From assembly GCA_023245265.1 (NCBI GenBank), contig JAHFKQ010000001.1, positions 1 through 43,617 on the forward strand: a stretch of 43,617 bases of DNA, written 5' to 3'. The translations under genes were made by a program, and so were the position numbers. How positions within the stretch are numbered: the stretch's first letter is position 1; the number at the start of each line of letters is the position of its first letter. Shown one piece after another: positions 17,268 through 26,020 of the stretch. The DNA is from Candidatus Collierbacteria bacterium. Lineage in GTDB: Bacteria > Patescibacteriota > Microgenomatia > UBA1400 > MFAQ01. Below the pieces are notes generated by a model. That model searched no databases, was not told the origin of the DNA, and saw only the letters and a program-made list of their open reading frames with translations.

Positions 17268-19363
17268 TCAAGTTTCTTCCCCGCCTTCACCGGCGGGGTT
17301 TTTATTGGCAAAGTAAATTCAAAGGTTGTTCCCTTGCCCTCTACACTCGAAAAGCGTATTTCTCCCCCGGAGGACTCAATAATCGCTTTAGTGAGATAAA
17401 GTCCCAAGCCGGAACCTTCCGTAAATTTTTTCAGAGCATTGCTAGCACGGAAGAATTTTTGAAACATTCTCTCCTGTTCCTCCATCGGGATACCGATGCC
17501 ATTATCGCTAACTTCGGAAATTATCTTTCCATCTTTGGCGTAAACTTTGACAGTTATCTCGCCTTTCTCCCCAGTGTAGCGGATAGCATTCGAGATGAGG
17601 TTGGCGTACACATGACGGATTAAGTCAGCATCAATATTGATGATGGGTAGTTTTTCACTTACTTGATCAATAAAGACTTTACCTTGACCTTCAGGATTTA
17701 ACTCAAAGTCCCCGATTATCGATTTCACTAAAGTTTTTAAGTCAGTTGATTTTGGCATGACCGCAATCTTTCCGGACTCCATTCTACTCAGGCTCAATAA
17801 CGAGTTAACAATCGTGATTTCTCTTTGGTTGGATTCTTCAATTCGATCAACAAATTCTTTTTGTTTTTTTGACAGTGGACCACCATCACCATTTTTTAAC
17901 ATTTCAGTAAACCACTTCACCGCCGATAGTGGAGTCCGCAATTGGTGGCTGGCCAAGGAAATAAACTCGGTCTTTATTTTTTCAATCGCCCTTTCTTTAC
18001 TTAGATCTCTTTCAATCCCCACAAAGAAAAGCAATTTTTTTTGCTCGTCCAAAATCGGTGAGATATGCATTTCTGCTTCGTAAGACTCTCCATTTTTCCT
18101 CTTATTTGTTACCTCATCTTCAAATGGCATTTTTTCATCCCTAATTGTTCTCCACATTCTTTGATAATATTCTTTAGGCATATTGCCTCCCCACAGGGAA
18201 GGTTTCTTCCCAATAAGTTCGGCTTCCGTGTAACCGGTAATTTTCATGGCGGCCTTATTCACATAAATAATTGTGCCATCTATATTTGTTATCACCACTT
18301 GGTCGGAAACTCCATCCACTGCTTGCTTAAATTTCTTCAAATCTCGTGTCGCAAATTCTACCAAGCTCCCCGCCCTCCTGTCTGCCGAGACAAACGAATA
18401 AATACTCAAAAACCATAATATATTTAGAGAGAGAACCATGACCAAAGTAATTGTTGGTAAATTTTCTTCATAATCTGAAAGTTTATATAGCCTATCCGTA
18501 TCCAAAATAATCTTCATCTTTCGATTTAACAGATTAAAGTCTTTAGAAACTGTATGCATCGGTCTTTCCCCTTGTAGTGATCCGACACTCATTACTTTTT
18601 TGTCCCCATCAATAAGTGAATATCTTATGCCCGGCCTCGTGACAAACTCTTCTTTCAATCTGTCAACATTCAGCCAAACATCTATAAACCCGATCAACAT
18701 TTCATCTCTTTTCTCTATTGGTATTTCTTCAATATTTTCAATCTTAAAAATCGGCATAATTACTCCGTATCCAGTCTTCTTGCTCTGGGGAATGATTTCC
18801 TCTAGCCGACCCAACTCCGACATTACTGGTTGGTTTGTCTTTTCGGCTAAAAGCAAAGCCGCCATGGTATTTTCTGAAGTTTGCAAATCAAATCCCAGCA
18901 AGTCATTAATTTGTGGATCAATAGAGTAAAGGTGTTTAATTGGATAAATTGTAAGACTGTCTGTTTTTGGGAAGACTTGATAATTTTCATAGTCATCAAT
19001 TCCCGAAGACCTCATTTCTAACTCCATTTTTTTTAAGTCTTTACGGGCTATTTTTGGCACATATGCCAGGGAATAGTCTTGATGATTTTGATCACTTACT
19101 AAAGCTTTAAAATGGTCGTTCCAATCCCTTGGGTGATCTTCACTCAAACTGATCAGGCCTTTCAGGTCATAAAGCAGGTCCACCCCCCTATCTATTTTGT
19201 CTACCATAGTCTTCACCACATCATCCAGAGTTTTGGACAGCTCCGCAATCCTTCTGAGCTCCACTGACCGTTGGATATAAATCATTAACATCACCGATCC
19301 CACCATCAATACCAAACTAGTCGTACCAATTAAAAATAACCTCCCCAAGTGTTCAATTTTCAT
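17264..19363 (-). CDS. CHASE-PAS sensor histidine kinase
   Basis: 699 residues. A membrane helix (about 10-30) is followed by an extracytoplasmic CHASE domain (about 80-255, with GYGVIMPIFKIENIEE and a YVPKIARKD block), a second helix (about 305-325), a PAS domain (about 345-455: VDGVSDQVVITNIDGTIIY, then a PAC part), a HisKA dimerisation helix with phospho-acceptor His in SLASHQLRTPLSAVKWF, and an HATPase with N box NLISNAIRYTG, G1 DNGIGIP and G2 GSGLGLYL. It senses an outside ligand through CHASE and phosphorylates the response regulator encoded immediately upstream, 1 nt away. Its last codons contain the terminator hairpin of the convergent operon. Confidence 0.93.
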   Translation of the reverse strand: MKIEHLGRLFLIGTTSLVLMVGSVMLMIYIQRSVELRRIAELSKTLDDVVKTMVDKIDRGVDLLYDLKGLISLSEDHPRDWNDHFKALVSDQNHQDYSLAYVPKIARKDLKKMELEMRSSGIDDYENYQVFPKTDSLTIYPIKHLYSIDPQINDLLGFDLQTSENTMAALLLAEKTNQPVMSELGRLEEIIPQSKKTGYGVIMPIFKIENIEEIPIEKRDEMLIGFIDVWLNVDRLKEEFVTRPGIRYSLIDGDKKVMSVGSLQGERPMHTVSKDFNLLNRKMKIILDTDRLYKLSDYEENLPTITLVMVLSLNILWFLSIYSFVSADRRAGSLVEFATRDLKKFKQAVDGVSDQVVITNIDGTIIYVNKAAMKITGYTEAELIGKKPSLWGGNMPKEYYQRMWRTIRDEKMPFEDEVTNKRKNGESYEAEMHISPILDEQKKLLFFVGIERDLSKERAIEKIKTEFISLASHQLRTPLSAVKWFTEMLKNGDGGPLSKKQKEFVDRIEESNQREITIVNSLLSLSRMESGKIAVMPKSTDLKTLVKSIIGDFELNPEGQGKVFIDQVSEKLPIINIDADLIRHVYANLISNAIRYTGEKGEITVKVYAKDGKIISEVSDNGIGIPMEEQERMFQKFFRASNALKKFTEGSGLGLYLTKAIIESSGGEIRFSSVEGKGTTFEFTLPIKTPPVKAGKKLD
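17279..17303 (+). terminator. Rho-independent terminator inside the kinase 3' end
   Basis: CCCCGCC-ttcac-CGGCGGGG plus T residues ends the 16450-17267 unit. The hairpin is also read as the final codons of the histidine kinase on the other strand. Confidence 0.8.
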
Positions 19364-19364
19364 G

Positions 19365-19742
19365 TCAGCTACTCAGTTTATCTTTGGGACACATTTTTTT
19401 CAGTTCCTCATCTATGTTCGAAAGACCCACATCAGTTTTCATAAAGCATTTAGTCGCACCCATTTGAAGGACTCTTTCCATAGCATCAGGTAAATTAGTA
19501 ATTACAAGAATTGGGATGTTAGTCGTTTTTTGATTCTTTTTTAATTCTTTCAAAACATCCAAACCGTTTAACCTTCCCGGCATATAAATATCTAGCAAAA
19601 TCAGGTCCGGCTCAAAAGTATCAGCTTCTTTTACCCCCATCTCACCATCTGTCGCAATTCTTACATCATACTTCTCTTCAAATTTTCTTCGATATGCTTC
19701 ATTTAGTAACAAATCATCCTCAATGATGAGTAATTTTGCCAT
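19365..19742 (-). CDS. Single-domain response regulator
   Basis: 125 residues: a receiver domain and no output domain. Conserved acidic pair in LLIIEDDLLLNE, phospho-acceptor Asp in DLILLDIYMPGRLNG (about Asp52), Thr in ILVITN and Lys in KCFMKTD. Lacking a DNA-binding part, it must act by protein contact or pass phosphate on. It precedes the kinase gene by 1 nt. TATATT stands 7 nt before the ATG with no Shine-Dalgarno site, suggesting leaderless translation of this two-gene operon. Confidence 0.92.
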   Translation of the reverse strand: MAKLLIIEDDLLLNEAYRRKFEEKYDVRIATDGEMGVKEADTFEPDLILLDIYMPGRLNGLDVLKELKKNQKTTNIPILVITNLPDAMERVLQMGATKCFMKTDVGLSNIDEELKKMCPKDKLSS

Positions 19743-19802
19743 ATACCTAAATATATCACAGAGAAATTTCCGTAAATTAACTTACATCCTCTCCAGAAAG
19801 TC

Positions 19803-21818
19803 TTATTTTTTCTTTCCCAAAACTTTTTCGGTCAAACCTAGGATTTCCAATCCCTTAAGTAACATCAGCGCTTCATGCATGTACTTCGTCTCATCGGCGT
19901 TGACCGTAGGAAAAGCCATAAAATCCGCTTGGCTGGCACCTGGCATGAAGATAATGGCCTGGCCCGGCTCAGCGCCTTGCATCACATTGCCTTTGCCCAT
20001 GGTGTCTACATACTTAGCCCACCAGCCGGTTCCCACCAACATGGGGTGGTAAGTTTCAGCGTTGGTACTATCGTGAAAGGTCATTGTTCCTGCACTCGGC
20101 ATGTGCCCTCCAGCCACAAACGCCGGCTTTTCGTGAGTGAATTTGTTGTACATTTGGCGCAGACCAAAGGTTGGTTTAGAGAAAGACCCGCTATTGTTCA
20201 ATTTATCCACAAATGCCCCGTAGTATCTCGGCTTTGAAGCAGTTGTTCCCGAAGGTCCAATGGTTATTTCCATAAAAGATAAATGATGAATTAGCGGAAT
20301 ACCGGTGGCATTTGCAATATAAGAGGCCGGAGCTACCGGGAAACCATTTTCCCCTTTACCCATTTTTCCCTTCCAGGCTGATTGTCGCATCGACTCATCC
20401 ATCATCACCGCCAGGGTCTGATATTCTGCCCCCTTTATCAACTCGGCAAATTTATCCAATATTTGAATTCTCTTAGGCGATTCGCCTGCCTGTCTATCGA
20501 TCATGTTTCTCAGAAATACCACCACCGAATGCGGATTTTTTGCCACTTCAGTCATAAATCCACTCAAGTCTTTGAAGCCTTCGGAGCTACTGCCAATTCT
20601 GGCGTTAGCTACCAGCTGTAAAGCAATTGGCAGTTGGGTTTTTATATCATAGGAAAGTCTGTCGTAAGGCGTTTTCATCTCCATCTTGGAATACACATTC
20701 CTAATGGTTTCCCCTCCTACTTTCAGTTTATCCAAAGGCCTAGACTCGGTGTGAATGCCACCCAGGCGACTTTTGGCCGAGGTATATGAAATTTCCGGTG
20801 ATGCTTCTACCTTTTTGCGGATCGTTTCCAAAAGCTCTTTAGTTGTGCCCGAGGACTCCGCTCGATTTAATAGATTAATGGCCTTAAAAGCCATCTCTCC
20901 TTGCTCTTGTGTTGAGAAAGGGTAACTCCGGCCTTCTTTGTTTCTGGTTCTCGGTTGTAAAATCACTCCTTGCAAAAGCGGATCGGACAATCTTTTACCT
21001 AGTTTTACTCCATATTTATCCCGAGCTCCTTCACCCCCGGAGCCTTTAAGAGTGCCCGAAGAAATATAAATAATTTTCATTTTTCCTCCGGCGTAGGCTT
21101 CTTCTCCCACCGCCGTCCGATGAATATGTCCGCTGGAATAAATATTGGCTCTTGAAGATTCGCTAGTAGTCAAAGCTTCATCACGGAGTCCGGAAACCGG
21201 ATCAATCGCGCTGGCCGCCGGTGGGTTATGCCAGATTTTTTCAGTCACCGTATGGCCATTAGCAAAACGGATTTTTAGTTCTCCGCCATTTTGAATCAGA
21301 GGGATGTTGAGTCCTTTAGTCATCGAAATCCAAGGGTTCTGTGTCGTGGCATCTTGTGCCCAACCAGGGTGACCCCAATAGTCGGACACCATCGCCAAGA
21401 TTCTTCCTTCTGCCGCCAGTGGTTCATAAACCAATGCTCTGATCAAATCTATTTGTTGCTGTAGATCAATGGCCGTGCGGTTGGTATCCAAATACTCGGC
21501 TTTAATGCCTTCGACACTGTCCCCCAAATCCACCACTACCACATTAGGGTTATCCAAAATGTACTTCACCAGGTCGATTAATGGATCGAGTCCGGCCGCC
21601 AGACTACCTACATGCAGGTCAGATAAACAAATCAATTCAATCGGATCATTGTGCCGTACCCCCATCGTCACCGACTCACGCCCCATGTTATCTTTTTCCA
21701 AAGTCTGCGATTTTTTAATCACTTCCAAAATCAGTTGTGTTTTCTCTTGTACTGGGAGCATGGCCGGCTCGACTTTTGCCACATAAAAAGGTTGTTTTTT
21801 TATCTCCGGTTTAGGCAT
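19803..21818 (-). CDS. Metallophosphoesterase with a degenerate second copy of the domain
   Basis: 671 residues. The first half is a calcineurin-like phosphoesterase: SDLHVGS (66-72), DLGDSVEG (97-104), a divergent third motif near 145-150, and GHIH (230-233). The second half aligns to the first: LVANARIGSS (about 402-411), NPHSVVVFLRNMIDR (about 428-442), GIPLI, and VAGGHMPSAG (about 568-577). In this copy the metal-binding Asp and His residues are mostly replaced. It therefore looks like an active domain plus an inactive relative in one chain, perhaps a built-in dimer. TAATAT ends 6 nt before the ATG. Substrate unknown. Confidence 0.75.
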   Translation of the reverse strand: MPKPEIKKQPFYVAKVEPAMLPVQEKTQLILEVIKKSQTLEKDNMGRESVTMGVRHNDPIELICLSDLHVGSLAAGLDPLIDLVKYILDNPNVVVVDLGDSVEGIKAEYLDTNRTAIDLQQQIDLIRALVYEPLAAEGRILAMVSDYWGHPGWAQDATTQNPWISMTKGLNIPLIQNGGELKIRFANGHTVTEKIWHNPPAASAIDPVSGLRDEALTTSESSRANIYSSGHIHRTAVGEEAYAGGKMKIIYISSGTLKGSGGEGARDKYGVKLGKRLSDPLLQGVILQPRTRNKEGRSYPFSTQEQGEMAFKAINLLNRAESSGTTKELLETIRKKVEASPEISYTSAKSRLGGIHTESRPLDKLKVGGETIRNVYSKMEMKTPYDRLSYDIKTQLPIALQLVANARIGSSSEGFKDLSGFMTEVAKNPHSVVVFLRNMIDRQAGESPKRIQILDKFAELIKGAEYQTLAVMMDESMRQSAWKGKMGKGENGFPVAPASYIANATGIPLIHHLSFMEITIGPSGTTASKPRYYGAFVDKLNNSGSFSKPTFGLRQMYNKFTHEKPAFVAGGHMPSAGTMTFHDSTNAETYHPMLVGTGWWAKYVDTMGKGNVMQGAEPGQAIIFMPGASQADFMAFPTVNADETKYMHEALMLLKGLEILGLTEKVLGKKK

Positions 21819-21917
21819 TAAAAAATATTAAAAAATTAATAGTATTCAACCAATCGTATTACTAGCGGAAACAAATAACAACCACCAAAAACAATCCTCT
21901 CCTCAAAACAAAATTTA

Positions 21918-22946
21918 TTAAATCAAAGTCTGGTTTTCTTCCAAAAATTCCTCCACCATTATTTCCACCTCCTCGGCATTATCCGCCGTCATAAGCTTCT
22001 TTCTCAAACCCACAGAGCCTTCAAAACCTCGAGCAAAACAAGCGAGGTGTTTGCGCATTGGAAAAAACTGATAGTGTAGTTCATCATAATTTTCGTTAAA
22101 CAGTTCTTGGTATTTTTTTGCCTGCTCCACCGCCACCCTAAGTTTTTCCTCCACCGTTGGCACATAGTTATCCTTTCTTAGGACCCAGGGATTACCCAGA
22201 GCTTCTCGTCCAATCAAGACTCCGTCCATTTTACCGGTCAAATCAATTTCCCTCCCGCTTTTTGTCACTATTTTAAGCTCTTGCTTGGTTGCCACCTTAA
22301 CTTCTTTTACATCCCCATTCCCCAAAAACTTCGCTCCACTGGCCCGAATTACTTCCGCCGCTTGGAGCAAAATCTCCCAATCGGCTTCTCCAGAATAAAG
22401 TTGCTTAAACGATCGACCATGCATCGCGACCGCCGGCAGTTTCATCTCAGCCAGCAGTTTCCACCATTCAGGGTCAGGGGCTTCACTTCCGATTCTCGTC
22501 TTGACGCTCACCGGCAGGTCTCCCGCCCCTCTTCTGGTTGCCTCGATCACTTCTCTGGCGTTACATTTGTCACGGATTAGGCCGGCACCGCCACCCCTTT
22601 TTTCGAGACCGGGGGAAGGACAGCCCATGTTAATATCAATACCGTCAAATCCTAGTTCAACACAGATTTTGGCCGCTTCGTAAAATGACTCCGGGTCACT
22701 GCCAAAGATCTGGGCGATGACCGGTCTTTCACTCTCAGAATACTTCAGCTCATTCCAGATTTTATGTTCCAGGTCCCCCCTTTTCTTTATCCTCCATAGC
22801 CCCTCGGCACTCACAAATTCGGTGTAGATAATATCCGGTTGGCCATATTTTTTAGCCACAAAACGCATGGAAGCGTCCGTCACCCCATCCATGGGCGACA
22901 GACCGATAATCGGACTAGATAATAGACCCCAAAAACCTTTCTGCAT
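21918..22946 (-). CDS. dus: tRNA-dihydrouridine synthase
   Basis: 342 residues of the FMN-dependent Dus family. The N-terminus IIGLSPMDGVTD binds flavin, DINMGCPSPG holds the catalytic Cys (Cys109), GGGAGLIRD and VSVKTRIG contact FMN and tRNA, and MHGRSFKQLYSGEADW is a hallmark block. It reduces uridines in the tRNA D-loop; the exact subfamily is uncertain, with DusB-like features most evident. The C-terminal helical domain is present. TAAAAT lies 6 nt before the ATG with no Shine-Dalgarno site. Confidence 0.93.
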   Translation of the reverse strand: MQKGFWGLLSSPIIGLSPMDGVTDASMRFVAKKYGQPDIIYTEFVSAEGLWRIKKRGDLEHKIWNELKYSESERPVIAQIFGSDPESFYEAAKICVELGFDGIDINMGCPSPGLEKRGGGAGLIRDKCNAREVIEATRRGAGDLPVSVKTRIGSEAPDPEWWKLLAEMKLPAVAMHGRSFKQLYSGEADWEILLQAAEVIRASGAKFLGNGDVKEVKVATKQELKIVTKSGREIDLTGKMDGVLIGREALGNPWVLRKDNYVPTVEEKLRVAVEQAKKYQELFNENYDELHYQFFPMRKHLACFARGFEGSVGLRKKLMTADNAEEVEIMVEEFLEENQTLI

Positions 22947-22955
22947 CCGTATATT

Positions 22956-23561
22956 TTACCTCATCAACCTCGCACCCTGCTTTCCAATCCTCTTTCCCCC
23001 ATAAGTCTGACTTTCTCGAAAATCCCTATTTTTTCGAGCTTCATCTCGCTGTTGTCTTTCTTGGACCTCGATTTGCTTAAGTTCTTCAGCCGTCGGCTCG
23101 GGGTAATCGTCAAAACGCTTATCATCTTCCTTAAAGGTAAAATGGCTGCCTCCCCCAGCTAAATCTCGAAACTCTCTCAGGCCATCAAGTGCATTGTAAG
23201 CCGCCTCACTTTGATCATAATCGGCTTCCCTTTGGTACTCAATTTCTTTCTCAAAAATAGCTTCCGGCATACTCTCTGCTTCCATCTCTTGTTGTTCAAA
23301 AACCCTCTCCCGCTTTCTCTTAAACTCTGCCTCCAATTCCATATCATCTCTTTGGTACTTATGTTTCCTAGATTCGGTAGCTTTCGTTCCCGAGTCTTTT
23401 CGTCTGTTATTAACACCGATTTCTTTTTGTGGTAAAAAGCTCTCCTGCTGTTTCTTTGAAATAGTTTTTTCCAAATGAGCCGGGCCTAGATTTACATCTT
23501 TCTCATACTCATCTTGGTCTCGTATCAACTTTTCAAACCAATCATTATCTCTATGGTCCAT
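22956..23561 (-). CDS. Highly charged coiled-coil protein, hypothetical
   Basis: 201 residues, about half of them Glu, Lys, Arg, Asp or Gln. Long helical stretches (about 70-125 and 150-185) suggest coiled coil; a short Gly-rich hinge DLAGGGSHF lies between. There is no membrane segment or enzyme motif. It sits 10 nt from dus and 7 nt from the C39-like gene, but TATAAT overlaps the stop codon of the upstream gene and ends 6 nt before this ATG, so it may have its own leaderless transcript. Function unknown. Confidence 0.7.
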   Translation of the reverse strand: MDHRDNDWFEKLIRDQDEYEKDVNLGPAHLEKTISKKQQESFLPQKEIGVNNRRKDSGTKATESRKHKYQRDDMELEAEFKRKRERVFEQQEMEAESMPEAIFEKEIEYQREADYDQSEAAYNALDGLREFRDLAGGGSHFTFKEDDKRFDDYPEPTAEELKQIEVQERQQRDEARKNRDFRESQTYGGKRIGKQGARLMR

Positions 23562-23568
23562 AAAAAAA

Positions 23569-24324
23569 TTATAAACTATCAGTTTGAACCCTCCGCACCC
23601 CCATCAGCCATTTTTTGTAGATTTCGCCATCCACCCCTTTATCAATCCAGCGTTTTTCAAACTCTTCTCTGGCCATACTAAAAACCCCAATCCCCGCTCC
23701 CGGAGTATATTCTTCATCATAAGAAGGGTCTATCAACCACACCTTCTCCTCGTCGATGTCAAAGATAATGGAGTAGTGCCCACATTCCAGTTTTTCTATT
23801 TCTTCTTCCGATCCCTCGGATTGATAGCTAATCAGCACCACCCCATCATTATTTAAGACATTTTCAACATCAGTGAGACTCGCTTCCCAAATTTCCAGAT
23901 AGGGAATTTTTTCCTCTTCCAGCACTTCTTTTATCTTTTCGGATTTGGTCCCATCTATCGGGTTTACATCTAGTCTGCGATAGACATCGGTTTTTAAAAC
24001 ACCTTCTCGATTTATCATGAGCATCAAGGTGCTGAAGGCCGCCCCACCACAATCATAATCAAATTTCTGAGCCACAATATGCTCCGGACTTTTCCGATGC
24101 TTACCGTTTTCCAAGGTCTTCCCATCTAATATGATTTTAGACAAATAGTCAATACTATCAGCCACTTTTCCTATCTCCCAAGACTTCGGATATTCTGTTT
24201 TTTGCTTCAGAGCTTTATTCGCCAATCCTCTGCCGATATATAGCACCCCTTCGCCCTTTTTACCCAGCACTTTCTTAAGTTCTGCCGCCAGTATTTTTAG
24301 TTTCGGGTCAAAAACAATTTTCAT
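23569..24324 (-). CDS. C39-like (papain-fold) cysteine peptidase, cytosolic
   Basis: 251 residues. After an unrecognised N-terminal region of 80 residues comes a C39-like fold: Gln86 and Cys92 in QKFDYDCGG, a helix, His183 in GHYSIIF and Asp199 in WLIDPS. These are the oxyanion Gln and the Cys-His-Asp triad. C39-family peptidases cut leader peptides after Gly-Gly in bacteriocin exporters, but this protein has no transporter or membrane part. A second copy with the same motif order is at 24757-25308, and an SNase-like membrane protein lies between. The target is unknown. Confidence 0.8.
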   Translation of the reverse strand: MKIVFDPKLKILAAELKKVLGKKGEGVLYIGRGLANKALKQKTEYPKSWEIGKVADSIDYLSKIILDGKTLENGKHRKSPEHIVAQKFDYDCGGAAFSTLMLMINREGVLKTDVYRRLDVNPIDGTKSEKIKEVLEEEKIPYLEIWEASLTDVENVLNNDGVVLISYQSEGSEEEIEKLECGHYSIIFDIDEEKVWLIDPSYDEEYTPGAGIGVFSMAREEFEKRWIDKGVDGEIYKKWLMGVRRVQTDSL

Positions 24325-24328
24325 AGAT

Positions 24329-24727
24329 CTACTGTTTTACCGCCATCCCGGCTTTCAGTAACGCTTCATTTACCTGCACACCCTTACTACAGTCGGCAAA
24401 ACCCAACACATTTTTAACGCAGCCAATCCATACCGCATAATTACCATTTTCACTCTTAGTTATCCACACTTCTTTGTTTGAGAGCATTTGAGACAATAAA
24501 AATATCGCCGCTTCATAGCCTTCTTCTCCCGGAGTTTTTACTCTAACTTTTGCAAGAGTTATTTTTCTGCCATCGCCCAAGACTAGCCGACCGTCAGATT
24601 CGATACCGGCGACACGAGTCTCCTGTCCATACACTTTAAGAACTACCCCAGCGAGTCCCAAGAGAACCGCCAATCCGATCAATGTCGGCACTATTTTTTG
24701 GGAGAAATTCCATTCTTTAGCCACCAA
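24329..24727 (-). CDS. Membrane-anchored, degenerate SNase-like protein
   Basis: 132 residues starting at GTG, with TAAGAT 6 nt upstream. One helix (about 11-30) precedes an SNase-like beta-barrel: a KITLAKVRVKTPGEEGYEAA block corresponds to the R-x-x-G-x-D-x-P-E region, and VNEALLKAGMAV matches the C-terminal helix of the family. The catalytic residues are not preserved: the usual RLxGIDAPE and YGR motifs read VRVKTPGEE and YAVWIG. It probably binds rather than cuts nucleic acid, or does something else. It is placed between two C39-like peptidase genes, 4 and 29 nt away. Confidence 0.7.
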   Translation of the reverse strand: MVAKEWNFSQKIVPTLIGLAVLLGLAGVVLKVYGQETRVAGIESDGRLVLGDGRKITLAKVRVKTPGEEGYEAAIFLLSQMLSNKEVWITKSENGNYAVWIGCVKNVLGFADCSKGVQVNEALLKAGMAVKQ

Positions 24728-24756
24728 ATTATCTTAGCAGATACTTAAAACTAAGG

Positions 24757-25308
24757 CTAAACGGCGATCATCCAGTGATCGTAAACTTCCCCTTTGTGGT
24801 CCATATCTCTCCACCTGCTCTCAAAGACTGTCTTTCGGATTTTCCGTACCCCCTTGCCATATCTGGTCTTGCCGCCCTTCACAAAAGGATCAGCTAGCCA
24901 CAAGTAATCCCTTTCAAACCCAAAAACTACCGAGTAGTGCCCACTTTCCATTCTTTCATAGTCTCTATGGCTGCCCCAAGCCTGATAGACCACCAGGCAG
25001 AGTCTCTGCCTTTTTAGCCTACTTTCCAGGTCTTCTAGAGTGGCTCCGTGAGTCTCCCGGAATTTTAGGTCCATCTCCTTTAGGAAGGCCTTAATTCTTT
25101 CCGGGTGAGTACCCACCTTGCTACTCGTGCCTAGCCTCTTTTTGAGGGTGTCTTTTCTCTGCTTCAGACCAAGGCTGTTTAGGATCGTCATGACTGAGGA
25201 CAGTCCACACTCATACCCATTCTCCTGACGAGAGGGTTTCACAGGCACGAGTAGTATCTTTTCTTTCTTAACCGCCATGGCCCCAATTTTAGGGCCACCT
25301 CTAGGCAT
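24757..25308 (-). CDS. C39-like (papain-fold) cysteine peptidase, second copy
   Basis: 183 residues with the same order of catalytic residues as the 23569-24324 product: Gln28 and Cys34 in RQENGYECGLSS, His124 in SGHYSVVFGF and Asp140 in LWLADPF. It lacks the long N-terminal region of the other copy. GGGAG is 6 nt before the ATG at 25308; an internal ATG at codon 11 is possible. There is no membrane segment. The presence of two such genes next to each other suggests a shared, perhaps regulatory, proteolysis or deubiquitinase-like role, which is inference only. Confidence 0.78.
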   Translation of the reverse strand: MPRGGPKIGAMAVKKEKILLVPVKPSRQENGYECGLSSVMTILNSLGLKQRKDTLKKRLGTSSKVGTHPERIKAFLKEMDLKFRETHGATLEDLESRLKRQRLCLVVYQAWGSHRDYERMESGHYSVVFGFERDYLWLADPFVKGGKTRYGKGVRKIRKTVFESRWRDMDHKGEVYDHWMIAV

Positions 25309-25347
25309 TTACAACTCCCAATCCAGCCTCAAAAAGCCCATATATCG

Positions 25348-25374
25348 AAAAAAATCTCCCCCTGCTTGGGAGAG
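25348..25374 (-). terminator. Terminator downstream of tRNA-Ile
   Basis: TCTCCC-aagca-GGGGGAGA plus seven T on the minus strand. Confidence 0.85.
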
Positions 25375-25382
25375 ACATTTTG

Positions 25383-25456
25383 TGGGCGCTCTTGGAATCG
25401 AACCAAGCACCTCGGTCTTATCAGGACCGCGCTCTAACCATATGAGCTAAGCGCCC
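25383..25456 (-). tRNA. tRNA-Ile(GAU)
   Basis: A 74-nt cloverleaf with acceptor GGGCGCT/AGCGCCC, anticodon stem CGGTC-CTGATAA-GACCG (anticodon GAT) and T-arm CTTGG-TTCGATT-CCAAG. CCA is not encoded. A TAAAAT about 22 nt upstream may be its -10 box. It lies 2.1 kb downstream of 16S and about 20 kb upstream of tRNA-Ala, matching the classical order with large insertions. Confidence 0.95.
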
Positions 25457-25501
25457 AAAAACTACTCGTCTATTTTAGCACAGCCAAGCTAAAATGAGCA
25501 C

Positions 25502-25526
25502 AAAAAGTCCCGCCGGTTGGCGGGAC
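25502..25526 (-). terminator. Terminator of the 25541-25912 gene
   Basis: GTCCCGCC-aacc-GGCGGGAC plus T residues on the minus strand. Confidence 0.88.
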
Positions 25527-25540
25527 TAAATAAAAAAATA

Positions 25541-25912
25541 CTAGCCCTTGGGCATGGGAATGTCCGGTTTGATTTTGACCACTTCCCAGCTTCTGTCTGA
25601 CAACTTCGTAAATTCGTACTCGATTTTGCCGTCAGGGCTGACGAGAGTGATGCCTTTTTCGGCCAAGGCTACAGCTTCCAGATTGCCATTTGAGGCCTGT
25701 TCCTGAAGCCAAGACTCAGCACTTTTAGGATTCCAATTAAAATGTTTGGTCATCATCGACTTGAGGTAGTCGAAAACTCCCAGTGAAGTCTGGTGAGTCA
25801 CTCTGGGGCCGCCCAGCTGGAAGCCGGAAAGACCTTTATTGTTTTGCTTGAATTCAGGATACCGATTAAACGGTCTCCATCCAAACAGAAATTCCTTTAG
25901 TTCAGGATCCAT
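25541..25912 (-). CDS. Hypothetical soluble protein
   Basis: The start at 25912 (MDPELKEFLF) is chosen because GAGGAGG lies 6 nt upstream; a longer frame starts at 25933 but would include the ribosome site. The 123-residue protein is soluble, with helical and beta segments and a Pro-rich C-terminus (KIKPDIPMPKG). It is a single-gene unit with promoter 25947-25975 and terminator 25502-25526. No family recognised. Confidence 0.65.
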   Translation of the reverse strand: MDPELKEFLFGWRPFNRYPEFKQNNKGLSGFQLGGPRVTHQTSLGVFDYLKSMMTKHFNWNPKSAESWLQEQASNGNLEAVALAEKGITLVSPDGKIEYEFTKLSDRSWEVVKIKPDIPMPKG

Positions 25913-25946
25913 AAAATACCTCCTCGATTTCAATGTTCTTGTCGAT

Positions 25947-25975
25947 ATTCTACCATGTCTATAGGGTATTGTCCA
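25947..25975 (-). promoter_or_regulatory. Promoter TGGACA-17-TAGAAT, copy 2 of a repeated module
   Basis: It shares with 27355-27384 the sequence CCTATAGA.ATGGTAGAATA and the upstream TGCCTAA..GGGT..GACAA, next to a terminator. It drives the 25541-25912 gene. Confidence 0.7.
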
Positions 25976-25990
25976 CCCATATTAGGCATC

Positions 25991-26014
25991 AAAAAGCCCC
26001 TCTTCCGAGGGGCA
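25991..26014 (-). terminator. Terminator of the transporter gene
   Basis: GCCCCTC-ggaa-GAGGGGC plus five T on the minus strand. Confidence 0.85.
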
Positions 26015-26020
26015 AAGAGT

